The translations under genes were made by a program, and so were the position numbers. A stretch of 63,520 bases of DNA from a virus: positions 1-63,520 of IMG/VR virus record IMGVR_UViG_3300008954_000051, one strand, 5' to 3'. Below are positions 9,201 to 16,600 of the stretch, in pieces (the first letter of the stretch is position 1; each line of letters starts with the position of its first letter). The notes beneath the pieces were generated by a model. It saw only the letters and a program-made list of their open reading frames with translations, was not told the origin of the DNA and searched no databases.

Positions 9201-11360
9201 TTGGGGGATAATATAATAACCGCCTTTCCCTATTGTTGGCATCCATCATGGGCCCCAAGTGGGGATGAGATTATATTTGTGTCTAATCGTGATTCCCCTA
9301 TTGATTGGATTCCAGCAGGTGTTGTGGATCCTTTGCACAATCATTTTGCTTTAGAGGATCCCGACGATGAGACTAAGCAAATGGCATACGGAGAATTATC
9401 TCAGCATTTTAAATCGCAATTGATGGCTTTAAATTTTTCACCAGAAGATATAGATAAAGCCGCAATGGAGCTTATTGTAAAACAATGGGAGCCTATTCCA
9501 GTAATAGGATATCGATATTATATGGGCCCTGGAATAGATCGTGCGTTGGCAGAAACCCATAGGTCTTCGGAGATCGCTGATGCGGGGTCAAGTTGGATTA
9601 GTGATGATGGTTTTCTCAAATTTTATATGAATATATCTGCTAATCATGGTTGGGCGGGCCCCATATTTGTTTCTAAAGACATTAGGTTTAGAAGCCCTAG
9701 TCAACCTAAAGGTTATGTTGGAGAATTTTATTCTACACTAGCCACGGGACACGCCTCCTCGGCCGCCGGCATCGGCGGCACAGATTTAAGTCCTCGTTTA
9801 TTTGATAGTGCAGTCTCTTATACAACTCCTGGATTAATACCGTCTCCTACTGCACCGGGTGGATTTGAATTTGATACTACACTTTATGGCGCTTCCAGCA
9901 CTACTCTTAACGAGCTTCCTGGAACCCATCGCAAACAAACGACTTTATATGGAAGATCCCTACGAGCAGTAATGGATACTGATTATAATGAATGCCCACA
10001 ATACTATCCAAATGATATTTATATTATCGGTTGCGATCAGACTAATCCAGAGGCTAATACTCCTGCAAATATGATTAGGTTGACTACTGAGACTGGAGCA
10101 TATGGTCGACCAGTATTTTCTCCAGATGAAACTATGATCGCTTATGAAAAGTGGGCTTTGGGCCCAGATGGCCAGCTTGAACAGGGGAAATATTCTCAGA
10201 TATGGATAATGGATTTTGATAAGACTACAAAAGTTTCCAGTAATCATAGGGTGGTTGTTTCCCAAGCGGCTTCGTTTAGACCAAGGTGGTCTTCAGACTC
10301 TAAGCGAATTTTATATTCTTCTAATTTAAATAGGGAAGGGTTGAACTCGGTTGGGGTGATTTATGGGGGCAGAAAGGCTCCTGGGCCTACTGGAGGTAAT
10401 GATAAGTATAATACGGTTGATAAGAGGAAGGCGTTTTATCCAATTCACAATTTAACGTCTTGGGTTTTAGATCTTGATAATAACAATATCGCCAGAATGG
10501 ATGACAAACAACTTTCAACTGGTAATATTATTGTACAGGATTACACAATGGCGGATTGGCACGAAGGTCCTAACGGAAAGACGCATCTTGTATATCAGAC
10601 AACATCCCATTCTGATAACTATAGTCATCAAAATGCATTTGAATTGGCAACCGCTGAAGTTAGATTTCATAATGGGCCTTCGATCCGACTTTCTAGAGAT
10701 AGGTATAGGCCGAAACTTGATGGGGTTGAATTTAAAATTTCTAATCCTGACGGCACTACGTTCTTGCCGACTCCGCCTGCGTCTAGTGGAGAAGCAATGC
10801 TTCCCATATGGACTTCTCTTTCTAGCGATTCTCAGAGGTTGGTGCTTGACCATATTCCTGCCCCAGCAAATTCTACTCATAATAGTTCCACTACTATCCC
10901 TGCTGAAGACTATTATAAGCGAATTAACGCAGCCGCGGCAGGCTCTGGAACTACGGTGAAGGATGAGGCCGAAGCAATTCTTGCAGAAATTTACAACCAA
11001 GGATTAGGGCCTTCTATAGACTTGGGGTGGAATTCTATAGTTCCGGCCGCACCGCCTCCCGTGCTTGGAGGAATCTTTAACATTATTCTAAGGAGGGCTG
11101 TGTACATTACACCATCCGCGGCGACCATTGATATTGATTTTATTATAGATCGAGGACCTTCTTTGGCTGCTAGTCTTTATTATTTGGTTGGAGCTGATGT
11201 GACTCAAACCAATATAATTTCTAGAGAGGTGCAGGAGGTGTCTCAAGCAAAGACTATACTTTCTATGACAGAATCTTCTGGTAGTGCAAATGTAATGGCC
11301 GGAATAACTTCGCTTGAATTTAGATCAGTTGCCAACTTAGTTTCTAAATCTTCCTTATAA
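6255..11360 (+). CDS. Giant tail-associated protein with TolB/PD40-like propeller motifs
   Basis: A 1701-residue protein with a GTG start (6255) two bases after the PAAR stop. It is the only possible start because TAG at 6243-6245 closes the frame upstream; AGGGGG lies just before. Six short motifs of the PD40/TolB type are spread along it: ISPNGLNVAFSG (~545), WSPDGNKIAYTN (~733), WAPSGDEIIFVSNRD (~996), FSPDETMIAYEKW (~1285), WSSDSKRILYSSN (~1343) and LSSDSQRLVLDHI (~1517). They suggest a six-bladed propeller with long insertions. No T4 counterpart is known to me. Lying between the spike tip and gp25, it is probably a baseplate or tail-tip structural protein; receptor binding is an inference. 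No catalytic site is recognised. Confidence 0.65.
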   Translation: MSITANTRAVNAVRNMVDNDDVFVNPYLRPPVVGGYTLTDIVNGSLEQASKLHAAFWQGIVDPTGEVSNGKLRGDLASVGPGGFAYIAEPTETIPDPNDFNLTIPNWMYPDANGVLLYDSTDWAVDPTTGARSTTHPSGHANSFTMYHLGLIMTALGDRHHVLDFSPQITAPIVPNSGVAPGAYNIHSSVKNFIQHTNVRSGVKSHDDTSHLNSAENSAFGDQMQAYVEYRVPGTYKLSLEREFLGHQHNIVNLLGLGSTYDNDQNIGRLSAIETYTSGTGNVISFGPDANTVTLSNLSKISGIYNGAILTIGKEGSQTFDPKEFAQPGEKSPDVLDADGNVLQAGKPIPPEALAAVKPLSNDFMPSISYDVPLGADGSQSQEFTIISGPTVEGGSDVITDPDVIDFIDVVAIERDDPDYIVPDYRYNVDQVSRITNFNWTMNKLNVNPFVLGLRSLHYRGTVNAQVPAGVYYGLNAFLDDTYTTLDEDGDVIQPTISLPVETQGLEHDSDVFTPDGGKAFFENDNVWSWSDRYVFGPPQATHPSISPNGLNVAFSGRYLEYDISYSGAFPYQWDAHDGTASHDFTSWNGGPTILDAYNDDGTGSGFKGDFLPELTLPEAHLLSRLTGEGSRTHWQYEASSVHGASGEGWRQGMNNHIDAVAFRTGIWISPIHHNNQYQDQYSILPPDLVNITRTANNFFPGPYGYNPATDSSAISYPHFWDNKADIGRDTFDPDWSPDGNKIAYTNCMFAHYPVDVLKAAPKLYYQVAGADDWIIPPTNFPIEYEAGGPDRAFTDDDIRGAVWGRCRVIWPNITEFTCLPDTFDDWSAFGWIPESIHDNYTPAGLAYYRNKLMFYATPAYTKLGMAARGWRKSDLDRSDAGFPGGQFLPQWSTPGQASGMWGDQTDREVTGPRRNRKTSAGTIQVMLNTGTGPDGTVKPVNVIGGNTTINEIATTYKNNVRDDHWFKKYIDSDTYSEVMGELGDNIITAFPYCWHPSWAPSGDEIIFVSNRDSPIDWIPAGVVDPLHNHFALEDPDDETKQMAYGELSQHFKSQLMALNFSPEDIDKAAMELIVKQWEPIPVIGYRYYMGPGIDRALAETHRSSEIADAGSSWISDDGFLKFYMNISANHGWAGPIFVSKDIRFRSPSQPKGYVGEFYSTLATGHASSAAGIGGTDLSPRLFDSAVSYTTPGLIPSPTAPGGFEFDTTLYGASSTTLNELPGTHRKQTTLYGRSLRAVMDTDYNECPQYYPNDIYIIGCDQTNPEANTPANMIRLTTETGAYGRPVFSPDETMIAYEKWALGPDGQLEQGKYSQIWIMDFDKTTKVSSNHRVVVSQAASFRPRWSSDSKRILYSSNLNREGLNSVGVIYGGRKAPGPTGGNDKYNTVDKRKAFYPIHNLTSWVLDLDNNNIARMDDKQLSTGNIIVQDYTMADWHEGPNGKTHLVYQTTSHSDNYSHQNAFELATAEVRFHNGPSIRLSRDRYRPKLDGVEFKISNPDGTTFLPTPPASSGEAMLPIWTSLSSDSQRLVLDHIPAPANSTHNSSTTIPAEDYYKRINAAAAGSGTTVKDEAEAILAEIYNQGLGPSIDLGWNSIVPAAPPPVLGGIFNIILRRAVYITPSAATIDIDFIIDRGPSLAASLYYLVGADVTQTNIISREVQEVSQAKTILSMTESSGSANVMAGITSLEFRSVANLVSKSSL

Positions 11361-11363
11361 ATA
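11356..11363 (+). promoter_or_regulatory. Late promoter box before gp25
   Basis: Exact TATAAATA, the -10 element read by T4-type gp55 late sigma. It overlaps the stop of the previous gene and ends 24 bases before the gp25 start. Confidence 0.7.
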
Positions 11364-11387
11364 GATATAATAACATTAGGATTAAAT

Positions 11388-11768
11388 ATGGCAATTTATA
11401 CCGATTTAAATTTAGATTTTAAAATACACCCAAATACAAAAAATTTAGTTTTAAGTAAAGATGATTTGGCTATCCAGAGGGCTGTTGCATATTTATTATT
11501 AACTAACAAGGGAGATCGGTTATTTGAACCGGATATTGGATGTGATATAAGGGGCCTATTATTTGAACCGGCTACCATTTCTACTGCATATGATATTGAG
11601 ACTACTATACATGAAACTATTACTAATTTTGAACCTAGGGTGAATATTATTTCAGTTAGTGCGCTCCCAGCAGTAGATCGAAATTCATATGAAATTTCGA
11701 TTAAATTTAAGGTTATAAATAAATCAACGGTGCGTAATTTAGAGTTTACGCTAGAGAGATTACGGTAA
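11388..11768 (+). CDS. 25: Baseplate wedge protein gp25
   Basis: At 126 residues it is the size of T4 gp25 (132) and belongs to the gp25/TssE sheath-initiator family, which joins the wedge to the first sheath ring. Seen are LAIQRAVAYLLLTNKGDRLF, EPDIGCDIRGLLFEP, and the family's EPR motif in TNFEPRVNIISV (about residues 82-93), followed by the beta strands at the end. A late promoter box lies directly upstream. The TAATG at 11766-11770 couples it to gp6, which follows it as in other contractile-tail clusters. Confidence 0.92.
   Translation: MAIYTDLNLDFKIHPNTKNLVLSKDDLAIQRAVAYLLLTNKGDRLFEPDIGCDIRGLLFEPATISTAYDIETTIHETITNFEPRVNIISVSALPAVDRNSYEISIKFKVINKSTVRNLEFTLERLR
11714..11721 (+). promoter_or_regulatory. 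Possible internal late promoter before gp6
   Basis: Exact TATAAATA inside the end of gp25, 46 bases before the gp6 start. It encodes VINKS in the gp25 frame, so it may be chance; its distance is within the range of the intergenic boxes. Confidence 0.35.
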
Positions 11769-13660
11769 TGGCATCTAAAATCAATAAAATTAATGTAGCA
11801 GAATTGGATTTTGATAACATTAAAACCACCCTTACAGAATATTTGCGACAACAGGAAGAGTTTACAGATTATGATTTTACTGGTTCTGGGCTATCAGTCC
11901 TTATAGACCTTTTAGCATATAATACACATTATAATGCATATTATACTAATATGATTGCTAATGAGATGTTTTTAGATAGTGCGGCTGATAGAAACAACGT
12001 TGTTTCTAGAGCAAGACAATTGGGATATGTTCCATCTTCTTCTCGCGGAGCAGAAGTCTCAGTTAATGTTGTTATAGATCAGCCCAATCCGACCTCCACG
12101 GGGGGAGGAGGAATTTCTTCCCTGACTATAGTAAAGGGGCATCCGTTTATAACAACAATTGAGGGCACTCCGTACACGTTTTTAGCAAAATCTTCTGTTA
12201 ATATGGAACTTAAACCTGATCCGGATCCTACGGCTCAGCAGGGCAGTAAAATATTTACGGGCGATGTTGATCTTGTTGAGGGGATTCAATTTGACATTAG
12301 TTACATAATGTCGTCCAATCTTAGCAAGAAGTATATTATTCCTAATTTGGGGGTAGATGTTAGTTCTATTTCTGTTCTCGTAAGAGATTCTGTTACAGGA
12401 ACGTCTGCAACTTCATATACACTAGCATCTAATTTGGTCGAAGTGTCTGGAAGCGATACTGTGTATTGGTTGGAAGAAGGTCCTGATGGAAAATATCAGT
12501 TGTATTTTGGGGATGGTATTATTGGGAAAAGCCCAGAAGCGGGTAGCGTTATTCAAATAACATATAATATATGTAATGGTGAACTAGGTAATGGTTCTAG
12601 GATATTTAATATCACTCCTATTCCATATCTATATGGAACTGAAGAGATTCCCCGTACTGCAACCGAGGGTGCTATAGTGACAACATTAAGCGATTTTGCT
12701 TCTGGGGGAGCGTCTAGAGAATCTATAGGTTCCATTAAATATCTTGCTCCTCTGTCGTATGAAACTCAAGGAAGGGCAGTTACTGCTGAAGATTATAAAT
12801 CTAGGTTGCTACAAGAATATAGTGACATAGATTCGATACGGGTGTGGGGAGGCGAAGAACAAACGCCCCCCGACTATGGGGCAGTATATATTTCCATTAA
12901 ACCTAAATCAGGATTGGTGTTGACTGATTCTCAAAAAACTTCTATAATCAAAGATATTTTAGATAAAAATAGTGTCGTTTCTGTTAGAAAAACGATTGTG
13001 GATCCCGAATATATTCATCTTATGTTGACTGTAATTGTGAAATATGATAGTACGATAACTACATTGACTCAAGACACATTGAAAGCGTTGTCCTTACAGA
13101 CCCTATTATCTTTTGGCCAAACTGAATTGGATCAATTTGAGTCTTATTTTAGATACTCGTCTATATTAAGAGAACTTGATCTTTCCGATTCTGCCATCAC
13201 AAATAGTTTAGTTGATGTTAAGCTCAAAAAACATATTACCCCCACCTTTACGAAAAAAGAAACACATGTTGTTGATTTTGCAAACCCCATATACAATCCT
13301 CATTCTGGGCATAGAGGTGCTATTACTAGTACCTCTTTTGTGTATAATGATAGTAGAAACTCTGTCGTTACTATTACTGATAGGGGTACCGGAAGGTTAA
13401 TTTTAAGTGAAGTTGGAACCGGTAGGGAGGTGATCAATGATATTGGGAGTGTAGATTATGATACGGGAACATTAACTATTCGACTAGATCCTAAATCTGC
13501 GAGTGACAATATAATATCAATTACTGTGGTTCCAAAACATCGTGATGTTGTGACCAATACTAATCAAATTCTTTCTCTCGCCTCTGAAAACATAACTATA
13601 CAAATGGTTGATGATTCTTCTTCTGGTCAGGGAACAACGACTAATCCTAATTATATATAA
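11768..13660 (+). CDS. 6: Baseplate wedge protein gp6
   Basis: A 630-residue homologue of T4 gp6 (660), the dimeric wedge protein that forms the continuous inner ring of the baseplate and belongs to the baseplate-J superfamily. The N-terminus is characteristic: FTDYDFTGSGLSVLIDLLAY, NTHYNAYYTNMIANEMFL, then SAADRNNVVSRARQLGYVPS. A J-like middle (RESIGSIKYLAPLSYETQGR, then VTAEDYKSRLLQEYSDIDSI) follows, as does the C-terminal dimerisation part. It starts in the gp25 stop (TAATG), and gp7 follows after 23 bases. Confidence 0.92.
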   Translation: MASKINKINVAELDFDNIKTTLTEYLRQQEEFTDYDFTGSGLSVLIDLLAYNTHYNAYYTNMIANEMFLDSAADRNNVVSRARQLGYVPSSSRGAEVSVNVVIDQPNPTSTGGGGISSLTIVKGHPFITTIEGTPYTFLAKSSVNMELKPDPDPTAQQGSKIFTGDVDLVEGIQFDISYIMSSNLSKKYIIPNLGVDVSSISVLVRDSVTGTSATSYTLASNLVEVSGSDTVYWLEEGPDGKYQLYFGDGIIGKSPEAGSVIQITYNICNGELGNGSRIFNITPIPYLYGTEEIPRTATEGAIVTTLSDFASGGASRESIGSIKYLAPLSYETQGRAVTAEDYKSRLLQEYSDIDSIRVWGGEEQTPPDYGAVYISIKPKSGLVLTDSQKTSIIKDILDKNSVVSVRKTIVDPEYIHLMLTVIVKYDSTITTLTQDTLKALSLQTLLSFGQTELDQFESYFRYSSILRELDLSDSAITNSLVDVKLKKHITPTFTKKETHVVDFANPIYNPHSGHRGAITSTSFVYNDSRNSVVTITDRGTGRLILSEVGTGREVINDIGSVDYDTGTLTIRLDPKSASDNIISITVVPKHRDVVTNTNQILSLASENITIQMVDDSSSGQGTTTNPNYI

Positions 13661-13683
13661 TTAGATAGGATGATATTTTATAA

Positions 13684-16600
13684 ATGTCCATTAAAATAAA
13701 AACCTCATCTGTTGTTCAAAGTCAGGCACCAGATTTTGTTAAAAGTGACTATCCGTTGTTTCTTCGATTCTTAGAGTCGTATTATGAGTATATGGAGCAT
13801 AAAAGCCCTCCAATAATATTGGATCTGAATGTTAAAGTTCCAGTTTTTACTCTTTCTCAACCCAATATAGATAATTATGGCCCTTCTCATTTTTCGATGG
13901 GGGAATTAGTAGAACAGCGGGCCGACATTAACAATCCTGGTGTGGTAACTGGAACCGGAGAAGTGTTTGGGATTAATTTGGATGGAGATATTCCTACTCT
14001 TTCGTTGATCAATATTTCTGGTCGAGATAAAAAATTCATACCTTTTACTATAGGTATGGAGGATCCAAATTTATCAGTAATTAGGGGGGTTGAAACTGGC
14101 TCTACTGTTACTTGTAAATCTGAAGTGAAAAGTAATATAGCAGGGGCACTAAATGCTTCTCATAGTCTATTAGATTATCAAAATTTTGATACTACTCTTG
14201 ATGAATATATGGAATTCATTAAGAAGGAATTTTCGCCCACTTTTCCATTGACACTCGATCCTGATGTTGATGCACGAAAGGTGTTTATGGGATTGAGGGA
14301 TTTTTATCGAAGTAAGGGTACTGAATCTTCTTATAAGTTTTTGTTCAGGGCACTTTTTAATGAAGAAGTCGACCTTTACTTTCCAGAAAAGAATGTGCTG
14401 CGTGCTTCGGGAAGATTGCGAAATCAGTTTCCATCAGAATATGAGTCACAGACACCACAAAGAACCAGTATTAAATTAAATATTATAGCAGATGTTATTT
14501 CTGAAACTAAACAATTATCTTCAGGAACTATAGTTCCAATTTCAGACTTAAAAGGCCGAACTATTTTAGGTAAGACTTCTGGCGCAACAGCAGTAATTGA
14601 TAATATTTACAAACTGCAATATCCTACTCGGGCTGTGATTGGTATTGAAGGAATCAATGTGATCGGCGGCCCGTTTCATTCCTTCGAGAAAGTGACTACG
14701 GTAAATGTTCCAGGAGAGATAGATATTGATAATTGGAATATTTTGGGTGGTGTAGGTACTGCCGAGCTTATTGATTCGGGCACAGGATATTCTCTTGGCC
14801 AAAAGGCGATTATTACTGGTGGTGGTGGAACTGGAGCTGAAGTGAGGGTGTCGGAGATTGGAAAAGTTGGAGAGATAAAGAGATTGGAAGTAACAAACCA
14901 AGGTGTTGGATATTCTTCAGAAATACCAATCAATGTTGACCTATCTTACTCTGATATACATTCCGAATCTTCATTTACTACTGGTGGTGTTAATGTTTCG
15001 TTGAATGAGCCCTTTAGGTTTGACGACCCAATACTTATGCTATCTCCTGACGATAAATTGGGAAGAGGAAATACAGCATTATCTGCGCTATTATCTTCCG
15101 ACCCCTGGCAAGGTAATATTAAAGATCTTGGAGATCTTGTTCCATTGGCAGGTGTGTCGCGAAAGAATTCTAAACAATTTATCAGTTTTGATGTTTGGCT
15201 CCCCGACTTTACGGCCTGGTCCCAGGCCTGGCTCTCCGGGCCTCTTCTTGATTTCACTAATGTTCCGGGCAGGGATAATGTGGATGCAGATGGTGGTGGG
15301 GGATATGTTATTGGGGCCCCGAAGATGTTAGATGTTTCTGGTGAAAACAAACATGCAGTTGCTCCAAGAGTCAATAGCTTGGGATATACTCTTAATACTG
15401 CCAATTTATTTTATGGAAATAATCACGACCTTAGTGTCGATTCGATTGCAGGAAGAAGCTCGTTAAATATTAGAATTTTAGATGATACTGTAGCGGAGAC
15501 TACTCCCGGCATTGGGTTACAAAGCCATGATGAGGTTTCAATACAACGTAATCAAACTTGGAATTTTTGGTATAAGCCCACATCGAATGTTGCGACCGGG
15601 GGGAGAATTATTGCAAGAGATTCTGGTTGGCCAGACGCTAATGGATTTTTTGCATTATCAGTAAACACTTTTCCTGCGGTGGATGCAACTGGCTATTGGG
15701 ATACGGCGAATCTAGATTTTCATACAAGAACGACATCTCCTCTTGACCCGTCAACTCCAAATTATGCTGCTCATATTCCAGATGGTCTTCATCAAAATGA
15801 ATGGCACATGTTTACAATAACAGAACATTATGATCGTTTCGGGACTCTTCCCGGAGAAACATCATTATACATCCATTATACGGATAGTGTTACTCCCACA
15901 TATGTCAATACTTTTACTACGATTACTGGAGCAAATTCATTTGTTGCGGATAATGGAGAAAAGTGTGCAGTAGTTCTTGGTGGAATAAGTGATGGTGTGG
16001 ATAAAAATTCTGCTAATGTTTATGGTGGTCATGGTGCAGCAGGGTTATATGATGAGTTTAAATTTTATGATAGGCCTATAATTAAAAAGGTGGCCGATAA
16101 ATTATTTAGAAATCCTGGGGAAATTAAATCCCTTACTGGAGATTGGTTTGTTTCTCTTACAGAAGATGTTTCTAATAATATTTTTCATCAAGCCTATTCT
16201 TTATTCAATGAAAAGGATGCTAAATATAATTATTTCACATATGGAACAGATGCAGATCACATTTTAGGAGAATCTGCTCCTACTTGGACGACATTAGTTA
16301 ATCCAAGTAAAATAGTAACTGCTAATGGCCATGATCATGGAGGTTCTGTTGGATTTGAAAATAGAGATTCTTTGGGGCTTAGTGCTGATGAATATGATTT
16401 GATTAATTCAACTAAAAGCATAAATGATCGAGCATATGATCCGGGTGCAAAGTTTAAAATAACATCTCGTTCTATGAATGCAAGTGATGCATCTACAATA
16501 TATCACCACTCTTTTGGAACACAAATTGTTAAGCGAGATTCTATACCTGGAGCTGTCCCCAAATTTGGGGAATCTGTTCTCAGAATAGTAAATTCAGCAA

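Noticed and set aside
10515-11000. 161-codon open frame on the minus strand, opposite the PD40-like protein
   Set aside because: It lies wholly inside a well-supported + strand gene, has no ribosome-binding site or family likeness, and its composition is that of an antisense shadow.
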